The translations under genes were made by a program, and so were the position numbers. The notes below the pieces were generated by a model. That model worked only from the letters and a program-made list of their open reading frames with translations. It was not told where the DNA came from and searched no databases. A DNA stretch of 58,328 bases from Halorussus pelagicus (GTDB lineage Archaea > Halobacteriota > Halobacteria > Halobacteriales > Haladaptataceae), in contig NZ_CP035122.1 in assembly GCF_004087835.1 (NCBI RefSeq), forward strand, positions 1 to 58,328. The letters are read 5' to 3'. Each line of letters begins with the position of its first letter. Position 1 is the stretch's first letter. This document shows positions 42,215-50,616 of the stretch, piece after piece.

Positions 42215-42362
42215 CTATGGTGTGTGTTCGCGCTCGTCAGCTTCGAACGACCGCCACTCTGGTCTGTGGTCGATGCGTTGCTCGGCAATGAACGTCCTCG
42301 AAGGCTTCGCCAACTCGACGCCCTCAGTCCCTATGAGGTAAATAAACCCGTCTGCGGTCGCT
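42215..42362 (-). pseudogene. C-terminal fragment of unknown gene
   Basis: The minus-strand frame reads ADGFIYLIGTEGVELAKPS, then RTFIAEQRIDHRPEWRSFEA, ending at 42215. Strong coding character, no start codon, stop just upstream. The family is not recognised. The rest of 41905-42472 is non-coding and includes the tfb promoter. Confidence 0.45.
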
Positions 42363-42472
42363 AACGGCGACTACCGACGAAGTGAGAACGGAACCCACGC
42401 GTATTTTTATTCTGTCTGCCAAGCAAAACCTTACTTATTAGACGGGCAGACGGTTATGTATGGGTCAAGCTA

Positions 42473-43444
42473 ATGGCCCGGCCAAATCGCCAGCGTGAGC
42501 GGACGCGTGAATCTACGTCGGATGCAGAAACGACCGAGAAGGAGGGAGAGGGTCAGCAGTGTCCTGAATGCCATTCCGGGAGTCTTGTTACGAGCGGTGA
42601 TAGTAACGAGGTCGTTTGTGAGAACTGTGGACTCGTGATCGAAGACCAGGTGATTGACCGTGGGCCGGAGTGGCGTGCGTTTAATCATAGTGAGCGCGAG
42701 AGTAAGAGTCGAGTCGGTGCGCCGACGACCCAGACAATGCACGACAAGGGACTGACGACCCAAATCGACTGGAAGAACAAGGACGCCTATGGTCGGTCGC
42801 TTTCCTCGGAGAAGCGGAGTCAGATGAGTCGCCTTCGGAAGTGGCAAGAGCGCATTCGAACGAAGGACGCGGGCGAGCGTAACCTGCAGTTCGCCCTCTC
42901 AGAAATCGACCGGATGGCCTCCGCGCTCGGCGTCCCCCGGTCGGTTCGGGAGGTGTCGTCGGTCATCTATCGGCGGGCGCTCAAGGAAGACCTGATTCGT
43001 GGCCGGTCCATCGAGGGTATTGCGACCAGTTGTCTCTACGCTGGCTGTCGCCAAGAGGGTATCCCGCGGAGTCTCGACGAAGTCGCCGAGGTTTCTCGCG
43101 TCGAAAAGAAAGAGATCGGCCGCACGTATCGATACATCGCGCAAGAACTCGGCCTTGAGATGAAGCCCGTTGACCCCAAAGAGTACGTGCCACGATTCAG
43201 TTCCGACCTTGGAGTGGGCGAGGAAGTGAAAATGAAGGCAAACGAGATCATCGACGAGTCCGCCGAGCAAGGCCTGCTCTCGGGGAAGTCACCGACGGGG
43301 TTCGCGGCCGCGGCCATCTATGCGGCGTCGCTCCTCTGTAACGAGAAAAAGACCCAGCGCGAGGTCGCCGACGTCGCCCAAGTGACGGAGGTCACGATCC
43401 GGAATCGCTACCAAGAACAAATCGAAGCGATGGGACTCCACTAA
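42473..43444 (+). CDS. tfb: Transcription initiation factor IIB (TFB)
   Basis: 323 residues. The zinc ribbon CPECHSGSL...CENCG (about residues 34-57) is followed by the B-finger-like GPEWRAF and two cyclin-like repeats ([20 protein letters not shown] and [20 protein letters not shown] onward, with AAAIYAAS). TFB recruits RNA polymerase to TBP-bound promoters. Haloarchaea carry several TFBs, and a plasmid copy can redirect transcription of particular promoters. ATTTTTATTC and TTACTTATTAG lie 35-80 bp upstream as TATA candidates. Confidence 0.95.
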   Translation: MARPNRQRERTRESTSDAETTEKEGEGQQCPECHSGSLVTSGDSNEVVCENCGLVIEDQVIDRGPEWRAFNHSERESKSRVGAPTTQTMHDKGLTTQIDWKNKDAYGRSLSSEKRSQMSRLRKWQERIRTKDAGERNLQFALSEIDRMASALGVPRSVREVSSVIYRRALKEDLIRGRSIEGIATSCLYAGCRQEGIPRSLDEVAEVSRVEKKEIGRTYRYIAQELGLEMKPVDPKEYVPRFSSDLGVGEEVKMKANEIIDESAEQGLLSGKSPTGFAAAAIYAASLLCNEKKTQREVADVAQVTEVTIRNRYQEQIEAMGLH

Positions 43445-43562
43445 GCGACGACTATCAGCGGTTTGTATCGGAAGCCAGAGAAGATTCTCGAGATTGACCC
43501 CTGTTGAGTCGAACGGCACCGACTGACGACGGGTTTTTTTGCACCACCAATAATTCACAGAC

Positions 43563-44843
43563 ATGGCTTCTAATATTTTCCGACGTGCTACCGCGCTGTC
43601 CGTCGATTTTGTCGCGCTCGCGGCGGTCTTGCTCCATCCGTTTTCGCTGTACGTCGTACTACTTCTGTACTGGATGGACCTGCTTGGTGGGACGACTCGG
43701 CGGTTCTGTCAGACAGTGGTCGCGGCTCCACGCGAGGAGAACTCGCCGACCGAACCTCCGGCGATGCGCCGGAACGGCGACCCGAATCCGTTCAGATTTT
43801 TCACCCCGAAGCTGGGGACCGTCCAGCCGGTCGGATGGTTGCCACCGATTGCGGTACACAACCTCAAACCGGCCGTGGTCGGACTGTTCACAGCGGTACC
43901 GCTGACTGTCGTCGCTGTCGGCCTGGCGGCGACAAGCCTCGCGCCACCGTTCGCTGTTCGGGTGTGGCCGACGGTCGGGATTCTGACGGCCGGTGGTCTC
44001 GCGGTCCTCGTGAAGCACGGCTGGGCCTTTCGGCAGTTCGTCCGTTCGGAGCGTCCGCCAGCTAAACAGATTCTCCCCGGCCTGCGATGGCTTGGACCGA
44101 TTCTGATGACGCTTCCAGTGGTCGGCATCGACACCGTCCATGCGGGGGCTGACTTCGACCCCTCGGCCGGGTTCACCGCGGTGGCAGTCCTGCTCGTGGT
44201 CGGGCGAATCGCCTACGAGACGCGCCGGGACGAGCCACCGACCGGTGCAGACCCGTTCGAGCTTTCGATGCCGTCAGGACGACCGGTCGAGCGGTTCCAG
44301 GCCGACCAGCGCGCGGTTCGAATCGCGGGGATGCTCGACGGCGTCGTTCCCCGAATCGAGTGGGAGCTACTCAACGTCATCTCCCGAGTCGCGGCTCTCT
44401 TCTCGGTGGTCGTCGTGGGGTTCGTCGCGGGGTCCGCTCTCGGACCGACGGCAGGGGTCGTCGGTACCGGGGTCGCGCTCGTCGCGGCCGTGGCGGGCTT
44501 CGTGTCGATGGGTATCGCTCACTTCGAGTTGGCGTTCGGGGCGATGGAGTATCGGCTGTACGACGACGAGTTGGTCGCGTACGACGCGCGACTCGACGCC
44601 GTCCAGTGGCGCGTCCCGCTGGAGGCGATCCGAACCGTCTCGGTCGAACAAGGTCTTTGGACCGGACCGCCCGGAACGGACGCAGCGACGGTCACGCTCA
44701 ACCGGACCGATCTGGCCGTCGACCAGTCGCCGTACGGCTTCTACCGGCAATCACTTCCGTACGTCAAAGACCCCGAGCGCATCGCCGACCGACTCCAACG
44801 AGCAACGACGGCTGCCGAGAAACAACACAGTAATAAGACGTAA
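43563..44843 (+). CDS. Multi-pass membrane protein (DUF6498-like) with PH-like C-terminal domain
   Basis: 426 residues. The N-terminal hydrophobic part has the pattern of a haloarchaeal DUF6498 membrane protein (FVALAAVLLHPFSLYVVLLL, then YWMDLLGG, with further helices near 105-165 and 205-225). Two helices at about 275-325 lead into a cytoplasmic beta-rich domain (YRLYDDELVAYDARLDAVQW, PLEAIRTVSVEQGLW) resembling bacterial PH-like domains. Function unknown. It is 118 bp after tfb in the same direction but probably separately transcribed. Confidence 0.75.
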   Translation: MASNIFRRATALSVDFVALAAVLLHPFSLYVVLLLYWMDLLGGTTRRFCQTVVAAPREENSPTEPPAMRRNGDPNPFRFFTPKLGTVQPVGWLPPIAVHNLKPAVVGLFTAVPLTVVAVGLAATSLAPPFAVRVWPTVGILTAGGLAVLVKHGWAFRQFVRSERPPAKQILPGLRWLGPILMTLPVVGIDTVHAGADFDPSAGFTAVAVLLVVGRIAYETRRDEPPTGADPFELSMPSGRPVERFQADQRAVRIAGMLDGVVPRIEWELLNVISRVAALFSVVVVGFVAGSALGPTAGVVGTGVALVAAVAGFVSMGIAHFELAFGAMEYRLYDDELVAYDARLDAVQWRVPLEAIRTVSVEQGLWTGPPGTDAATVTLNRTDLAVDQSPYGFYRQSLPYVKDPERIADRLQRATTAAEKQHSNKT

Positions 44844-44956
44844 AGCCGATTCTGGGCAATATTCATGCAATCTCAATTTCTGTCGGCTGAGTGTTGATTC
44901 CAGTCTGGTCTCGCATATGGCGGAAATTCTTCTTGCAGTTCCGCTAGACATCCCCA

Positions 44957-45095
44957 CTTGGGACGGCCAAGGTCGTCGCCACTGCCTTCCCCGGCGTGCG
45001 ACAGGTGACGGCCTCACAGACGACGTAGTTGGTCCTAACGGGCGTCAAGCTAGAACAGTACAATGGGCCGGACGAGGGTCGGCTAGTCAGCATCG
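44957..45095 (+). pseudogene. Remnant of a duplicate of the 45817-46191 gene
   Basis: The DNA at 44957-45095 aligns with about 46050-46190 (ACGGCCAAGGTCGTCGCCAC versus the copy's ACCGCCGAGGTCGTCGCCAC, then the GGCGTGC and GTCCTAACGGGCGTC blocks) with indels. The following ~450 bp also match the region after 46191. The 5' part of the gene is missing. Confidence 0.5.
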
Positions 45096-45155
45096 CGCTC
45101 AATCGCTATTCTTTCTCTCTCGGTATCCGACCTCGCTGAAAATGGTGCGCGTCTC

Positions 45156-45266
45156 GCTAACCAATGAAGCGGCTATCGGGCAACGGTTTCATTGGTTAGC
45201 GGGAGTCAAAACCCGGCCTACTGCTAACCAATGAGTGCTAGCCAGTAGACGGCGTCATTGGTTAGT
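45156..45266. repeat. Dispersed palindromes, copies 5 and 6
   Basis: Copy 5: 45156-45200; copy 6: 45223-45266, separated by 22 bp. Arms are GCTAACCAATG and CATTGGTTAG. The pair and its spacer are duplicated at 46274-46385 with few differences. Confidence 0.85.
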
Positions 45267-45431
45267 GGCGATGTGGCCCGGCGTTCGAACCGGATACGCA
45301 AGCGCGGTTGCGGTCGGGTCACCCCGTGAGCGGCGAGTCACGCGCTCAGTCCGAGGGTCGTCGAGGTCGTTGCTTACGACGTCGAAACCGCGAAGGAAAC
45401 GAGCGGAACGTCCAGCAGTCTTCGAGACCCC

Positions 45432-45475
45432 GCTAACCAATGCAAGACAAATTCCGTCTAGCCGCATTGGTTAGC
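45432..45475. repeat. Dispersed palindrome, copy 7
   Basis: Arms GCTAACCAATG and CATTGGTTAGC. The centre is almost the same as that of copy 4 at 38584. No gene is visible in 44844-45726 apart from the remnant at 44957. Confidence 0.85.
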
Positions 45476-45726
45476 GCGGTCTAATTCGAGAATGAGGGTT
45501 ACCCCGGTACGAGTGAGCGGTGTCGAGCGTAGTTTAAGTACGGTTCGGGGAGTGTGAAACAGTCGTTTTTTCACGGTATAGGCGTTCTATCTTGCGTTAT
45601 GCTTTCAGTGGTTTTAAGTTAGACAAGTGTATAGTTCTAGTTAGGAAAGCCGGGGCTACACGGGCGTTCTCTTCTACTCGGAGAACGGCCGAGGGTGCTT
45701 GGAACACCCGCGACCACGGCTTTCCA

Positions 45727-45816
45727 ATGGAGCGAAAAGCCATGTACGAGTCAAACCTACGCGAAGAAAAGCGTATCGCCAGCGAACTGTCTGTAGCCTG
45801 TTGGAGGTGTCGCTAG
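45727..45816 (+). CDS. Possible 29-residue microprotein upstream of the zinc-protein gene
   Basis: A short frame (MERKAMYESNLREEKRIASE, ending with CWRCR) ends at the TAG at 45814-45816, directly before the ATG at 45817. The GGAGG serving the next gene lies inside it, so coupled translation is plausible. The CWRC ending and the charged helix are suggestive, but no homologue is known to me. An upstream in-frame ATG at 45592 would give 74 residues. Confidence 0.35.
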   Translation: MERKAMYESNLREEKRIASELSVACWRCR

Positions 45817-46191
45817 ATGGCGTACGCCGACCGCGACGCCGAGGCTGTACGCGTCGAGACCGACGTCGAGCAGGTGCTTAGTGGTCTGCAGGTCGGGCTT
45901 GCCGGAGCGACGGGGACGTGCTGTTGGTGCGGTCGGGACTTGCACGACGGCCATTGCGTCACGGTCTATGCGTATCGGACTGCCGGGCATGACGAATGGA
46001 ACCTCCCACGAGTGTACTGCCGGGACTGTAACGGCGGGACACTCGAAACCCCCACGCTCGGGACCGCCGAGGTCGTCGCCACCGCATTTCTCGGCGTGCT
46101 GCAGGTCGCCGCCTCGCAAAGTACGCGGCTCGTGCTAACCGGCGTCGAGTTGGAGGAATACAGCGCGCCCGACGACGGAACCGACGCATAG
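45817..46191 (+). CDS. Small zinc-finger protein of haloarchaeal plasmids
   Basis: 124 residues with CCWCGRDLHDGHC and CRDCNGGT, a likely treble or zinc-ribbon site of four cysteines. The C-terminal half is a helical segment (EVVATAFLGVLQVAASQS). The start is supported by GGAGGTG about 7 bp upstream. Part of this gene and its downstream palindromes recurs in decayed form at 44957-45530. Function unknown; a DNA- or RNA-binding role is possible. Confidence 0.65.
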   Translation: MAYADRDAEAVRVETDVEQVLSGLQVGLAGATGTCCWCGRDLHDGHCVTVYAYRTAGHDEWNLPRVYCRDCNGGTLETPTLGTAEVVATAFLGVLQVAASQSTRLVLTGVELEEYSAPDDGTDA

Positions 46192-46273
46192 CGGACGAAC
46201 GCCCGGAACTGCTACTCTTTCGCTGTTCTTTGTCTCTCGGTCTCCGACCTCGGTGGAAAACGGTGCGTGTCAC

Positions 46274-46385
46274 GCTAACCAATGAAGCGGCTATCGGGCA
46301 ACGGTTTCATTGGTTAGCGGGAGTCGAAACTCGGTCTACTGCTAACCAATGAGTGCTATCGGTTAGAAGGGTTTCATTGGTTAGT
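46274..46385. repeat. Dispersed palindromes, copies 8 and 9
   Basis: Copy 8: 46274-46318; copy 9: 46341-46385. The spacing of 22 bp and the centre of copy 8 (AAGCGGCTATCGGGCAACGG) match copies 5 and 6. Confidence 0.85.
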
Positions 46386-46493
46386 AGCGACACGGCCCGG
46401 CGCTCGACGTCGCCGACTATCCCGAGTGCAGCGGTGAGACGAGTAGGAAGGGCGTCGTCTGTTCGCGGTGTCACTAGCTGGCGTCGAATGCGC

Positions 46494-46538
46494 GCTAACC
46501 AATGGAGCGGGTTTCCGGCAAGGGTTTCATTGGTTAGT
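46494..46538. repeat. Dispersed palindrome, copy 10
   Basis: Arms GCTAACCAATG and CATTGGTTAG; the centre contains GAGCGGGTTTCCGGCAAGGG. Confidence 0.85.
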
Positions 46539-46623
46539 AGTGTCGGTGGTGCAATCCGCTTTCTCGCTCCCAGACTGCCACGCGGGTATCTTTCGAGTAG
46601 GGAAGAGTCCAATTCAGTTTGCG

Positions 46624-46667
46624 GCTAACCAATGAACGCTATCTGGTAGACGGCATCATTGGGTAGT
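46624..46667. repeat. Dispersed palindrome, copy 11
   Basis: Arms GCTAACCAATG and CATTGGGTAG (one mismatch). The sequence after it (GCGCTCGAACCGGATACGCG) matches that after copy 6. Nothing else is seen in 46192-46850. Confidence 0.8.
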
Positions 46668-46852
46668 AGCGATGCAGCCCGGCGCTCGAACCGGATACGC
46701 GAGCGCGGCCAGTTCTGCGTACGTGGACGGCGCGCGACGTGTGCAATTCTCGATCTCGATTTCTGAGCGCGCGTGACCACGGGGCAAATGGACAGAACAT
46801 TTCCTCGACCACGGCGAGGAGCCGACGCTGGTGACTGACGACGTCGAGAAGT

Positions 46853-47170
46853 ACCCGCACCACTTGAGGGCGAGAAGTTCTCGACGCTGGCGGCGCTTAG
46901 TGAAGAGTACGTTGCGTTGGAGAAGGACTTCGTGGAGGTCTCGGCGCTCATATGTGATCTGCCGAAGTACGACAACGAGTTACAGCAGTACGCTATCGGC
47001 GGCTAGGGTTCCGGAAGCTTTCGTCTTACGACGGGTTGCTCACGTTCACGTTCGCGTTTGAGGTCGTGGACGTGATCGTGCGGGCGTATCGGGACTACGA
47101 ACACGAACTGGACGATCGGGTCGGGATTCCGATCGATCCGTCGGTGGAGGAACTTGTAGAATTGGCCTGA
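46853..47170 (+). pseudogene. Decayed gene of unknown function before hsdM
   Basis: One frame reads EKFSTLAALSEEYVALEKDF, VEVSALICDLPKYDNELQQ and stops near 47007. The continuing frame reads SSYDGLLTFTFAFEVVDVIV, then RAYRDYEHELDDRVG, and ends at 47170. Both parts have real coding character, so this is one frameshifted gene. No domain is recognised. Confidence 0.45.
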
Positions 47171-47278
47171 TAAGTAACTAACGTGGAGAGCCATCAATCT
47201 GGATTTCACCTCTGGTGCCTCGTACTCCGGCTGAAACTTCGTACCATTTATGACTCCTAATTACAATCTCTATCCTAG

Positions 47279-49270
47279 ATGGTCGAGAATTTTAACGAGA
47301 AGGCTGATTTCATTTGGTCTATTGCAGACCTTCTCCGTGGGGATTACAAGCAATCTGAGTATCAAAAGGTCATCCTACCTTTGACCGTACTTCGCCGCCT
47401 GGACTGCGTTACCAAGCGGAACAAAGAAGCTGTCTTAGAACGCCACGAGCAACTTCAGAAGCAAGGTATCGAGAACGTTGCGCCGTCGCTGAAGAAAGCT
47501 GCCGACGCTCAAGTATACAACACCAGCGAGTACACGTTTGAATCGCTGTGTGACGATCCCGACGACATTGCGGAGAACCTCCAGTACTACATCAACCAGT
47601 ACGACGAGGAAACTACGGAGATTTTCGAGAAGTTCGAGTTTGACCACCAGATCGAGCGCCTCGACGACGCCGACCTGCTCTACAAGGTAGTTCGGCAGTT
47701 CGCCGAGCTCCCCCTTCACCCCGAGGAGGTTCCGAACGAGGAGATGGGTTACATCTACGAGGAACTCATCCGGAAATTCAACGAACTCAGCAACGAGACC
47801 GCTGGTGAGCACTTCACACCACGGGAGGTTATCGAGTTGATGGTGAACCTGGTATTCCAGGAGGACGATGATGCGCTGACACAGCAGGACGCCATCCGTA
47901 CGGTCTACGACCCAGCGTGTGGGACAGGCGGGATGCTCAGTGTGGCCGAGGAGTATGTCCGTGAACTCAATACCGACGCGAAGCTCCACGTCTTCGGCCA
48001 GGAGCTTAATCCGGAGTCCTACGCGGTCTGTAACTCGGACATGCTCATCAAGGGTCAGGAACCCGAGAACATCGTCTACGGTAACTCTTTCACCGAAGAC
48101 GGCTTCCCGAGCCAGCGTTTCGACTACATGCTGTCCAATCCACCGTTCGGGGTTTCTTGGAATAAGGTCAAAGAGGAAATTGAGCGGGAGCACGACAAGC
48201 AAGGTTATGCAGGCCGCTTCGGTGCCGGGACACCGCGCAAGAGCGACGGCGCATTCCTCTTCCTGCAGCACATGATTAGCAAGATGAAGTCGCCCGAGGA
48301 GGGCGGCTCGCGTATCGCCATCGTGTTCAACGGCTCTCCGTTGTTCAACGGCGGCCCCAACAGCGGAGAATCAGCGATCCGGCGTTGGATTCTCGAAAAC
48401 GACTGGCTGGAGGCCATCGTCGGCCTTCCGGAGAATCTCTTCTACAATACCGGCATCCGCACGTATATTTGGGTACTCTCAAACGATAAGCCCGAGAAGC
48501 GCGAAGACAAGGTCCAGCTCATCGACGCCCAAGACCTCTACGCCGAGATGGACGAGAGCCTCGGCGAGAAGCGCCACAAACTCACGCAAGAGCACATCGA
48601 TGAGATTTCCCGCATCTTCGGCGACCTGGAGGCGAATGGTCGCTCCAAGGTAGTTCCTACGGAAGAATTCGGCTACCGCCGTATCGTCATCGACCGGCCG
48701 CTACGGATGAGCTTCCGAGCGACCGAGGAGCGTATTGAGAGCCTTGACGACGAGCGGGCATTCACGAACCGTGATGAGGAGGTACAGGAAGCAGTGAAGG
48801 AGGCGCTGAGGACGCTTGACTCAGAGCAACAGTGGATGGACCGTGAGGAGTTCATCGACGAAGTGGAATTGGCATTCAACATGCACGGCGTTGACGTGCG
48901 TAACAGCGTCTACAACGCGATAGAGCGCGCGCTTGGCGAGCAGAACGACGGCGCCGAGATCTGCCGGGACGGGAACGGCAACCCCGAGCACGACGGCGAC
49001 TTGCGCGAACGCGAACGCGTGCCTCTTGGGACGGACCAACGGGAGTACTTCGAAGAGGAGGTAGCACCGTATCTAGAGAACGCGTGGATCAACGAGAGCA
49101 GGAAGTATCACGACGATCAAGATGAGAAGCTCGGAGTTGTGGGATACGAGATTAACTTTGACCGGTACTTCTACGAGTACGAAGACCCAAGGGATTTAGA
49201 CAACATAAATGAGGAAATTCGAGAGCACAGGAATCGAATAACCGATATTCTGGAGGAACTGGAGATATGA
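47279..49270 (+). CDS. hsdM: Type I restriction-modification methyltransferase subunit HsdM
   Basis: 663 residues. The N-terminal HsdM helical domain (FIWSIADLLRGDYKQSEYQK) is followed by a gamma-type N6-adenine methylase core. GEHFTPREVIELMV, SAM motif I DPACGTGGMLS (from residue 211) and catalytic NPPFG (from residue 287) are all intact. A long C-terminal extension (about 480-663) carries helical, charged sequence. With HsdS it methylates adenines in a split target. Its stop overlaps hsdS in ATGA. A TTTATG box about 30 bp upstream suits a short-leader promoter. Confidence 0.93.
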   Translation: MVENFNEKADFIWSIADLLRGDYKQSEYQKVILPLTVLRRLDCVTKRNKEAVLERHEQLQKQGIENVAPSLKKAADAQVYNTSEYTFESLCDDPDDIAENLQYYINQYDEETTEIFEKFEFDHQIERLDDADLLYKVVRQFAELPLHPEEVPNEEMGYIYEELIRKFNELSNETAGEHFTPREVIELMVNLVFQEDDDALTQQDAIRTVYDPACGTGGMLSVAEEYVRELNTDAKLHVFGQELNPESYAVCNSDMLIKGQEPENIVYGNSFTEDGFPSQRFDYMLSNPPFGVSWNKVKEEIEREHDKQGYAGRFGAGTPRKSDGAFLFLQHMISKMKSPEEGGSRIAIVFNGSPLFNGGPNSGESAIRRWILENDWLEAIVGLPENLFYNTGIRTYIWVLSNDKPEKREDKVQLIDAQDLYAEMDESLGEKRHKLTQEHIDEISRIFGDLEANGRSKVVPTEEFGYRRIVIDRPLRMSFRATEERIESLDDERAFTNRDEEVQEAVKEALRTLDSEQQWMDREEFIDEVELAFNMHGVDVRNSVYNAIERALGEQNDGAEICRDGNGNPEHDGDLRERERVPLGTDQREYFEEEVAPYLENAWINESRKYHDDQDEKLGVVGYEINFDRYFYEYEDPRDLDNINEEIREHRNRITDILEELEI

Positions 49271-50616
49271 CTGGTGCAAAAACGCTTCAAAACGCTATCA
49301 CAGAAGCGGTGAGAGAATGGGATACAGTTCCGTTAAAAGCAGTTTCAGAAGTCTACCCCAGCAATGTCGATAAGAAATCCTCGGACAATGAGGATTCCGT
49401 TAGACTCTGCAACTACACAGATGTCTATTATAATGAAGAGATAGCGGATGATATAGAATTCATGGAAGCGACAACAACGGAAGCGAAAGCTAACCGCTTT
49501 CGTCTCCGAGAGGGAGATATTCTAATTACAAAAGATTCAGAGTCGAAGGACGATATCGGGATTCCAGCCTATGTTCCCACAGATTTTGATGATGTAGTCT
49601 GTGGGTATCATTTGTTTTTGATTCGGCCAGATAAGTCTTCGATATCTCCCCGTTTCCTATTCAACTGCCTAAGATCACGTCTCCTACAAACGCAATTTGA
49701 AAACCTCGCAAACGGGGTCACGCGGTATGGAATTACTACAGGGGATACGAAGAACGTAACAATACCCCTCCCTAACGAGGGCTTCCAAGACCAGATTATT
49801 GATTTCCTCTCTGACGGGGAAACCTCTCTTAATCGGGCAAAGAGCGGATTTGAGGATATATCAAAACTGCTTTACAGCAAACGACAAGCAACTATTCGAC
49901 AATCAGTTACTACTGGAGTTCGCGACGATCATACGCTGACAGATGTCGAAGCAAGTTGGATAGGCGAAGTCCCGGAACACTGGGATGTAGTCCGAACTCG
50001 ATTCGTCGCCGAACTCCACTCCGGCCATACTCCTGACCGCTCTAACGACGAGTATTGGGAAGACACCGACATCCCGTGGGTCACCACATCCGACATCAAG
50101 CCGTTCCGCGAAGGGCGCAAGCGCTACTTACACGAGACGGAGAATCAGATCAGCGAACTCGGGATGGAGAACTCGGGTGCCCATCTTCTACCGGAAGGGA
50201 CTGTATTCCTTTCCCGGACTGCATCGGTCGGCTTCTCTGGCATTATGGGTAAACCGATGGCGACCTCACAGGACTTCGCCAATTGGGTCTGCGGTGACGA
50301 GATTCTCCCGGAGTATCTCCTCTACGTCTTCCGGTCGATGGATCAAGAGTTCGACCGACTAATGCAGGGCTCGACGCACAAGACCATCTATATGCCCGAT
50401 ATCAAGTCGTTCAAGACGCCTCTCCCGCCGCTCGATGAGCAACGCGAAATTGTCGAGCACATCGAAACTGAAACAGCGCGTCTCTGGGAACTTATCGACC
50501 GAGTAGAGGAAACCATCAATCTTCTAGAAGAGAAGCGCCAAGCCCTCATCACCGCTGCAGTCACGGGCCAGATTGATATGTCTGAAGCTAAAGGTGTGAG
50601 TAAGAGCACTATATGA
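49267..50616 (+). CDS. hsdS: Type I R-M specificity subunit HsdS
   Basis: 449 residues with two target-recognition domains, each followed by a conserved helix. TRD1 spans about residues 15-190. TRD2 starts at the canonical SWIGEVPEHWDVVRTRF (about 230). The central and C-terminal conserved helices include SKLLYSKRQATIRQSVTTGV and INLLEEKRQALITAAVTGQI. The 49.3-49.9 kb segment encoding TRD1 is noticeably more AT-rich than the TRD2 half, suggesting exchange of that domain. It overlaps hsdM and hsdR by 4 bases. Confidence 0.92.
   Translation: MTGAKTLQNAITEAVREWDTVPLKAVSEVYPSNVDKKSSDNEDSVRLCNYTDVYYNEEIADDIEFMEATTTEAKANRFRLREGDILITKDSESKDDIGIPAYVPTDFDDVVCGYHLFLIRPDKSSISPRFLFNCLRSRLLQTQFENLANGVTRYGITTGDTKNVTIPLPNEGFQDQIIDFLSDGETSLNRAKSGFEDISKLLYSKRQATIRQSVTTGVRDDHTLTDVEASWIGEVPEHWDVVRTRFVAELHSGHTPDRSNDEYWEDTDIPWVTTSDIKPFREGRKRYLHETENQISELGMENSGAHLLPEGTVFLSRTASVGFSGIMGKPMATSQDFANWVCGDEILPEYLLYVFRSMDQEFDRLMQGSTHKTIYMPDIKSFKTPLPPLDEQREIVEHIETETARLWELIDRVEETINLLEEKRQALITAAVTGQIDMSEAKGVSKSTI

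Noticed and set aside
45156-46667. Interpreting the palindromes as integron attC sites with gene cassettes
   Set aside because: Most intervals between copies are 22-190 bp and non-coding, and no integron-type integrase is present; arm structure alone is not enough.
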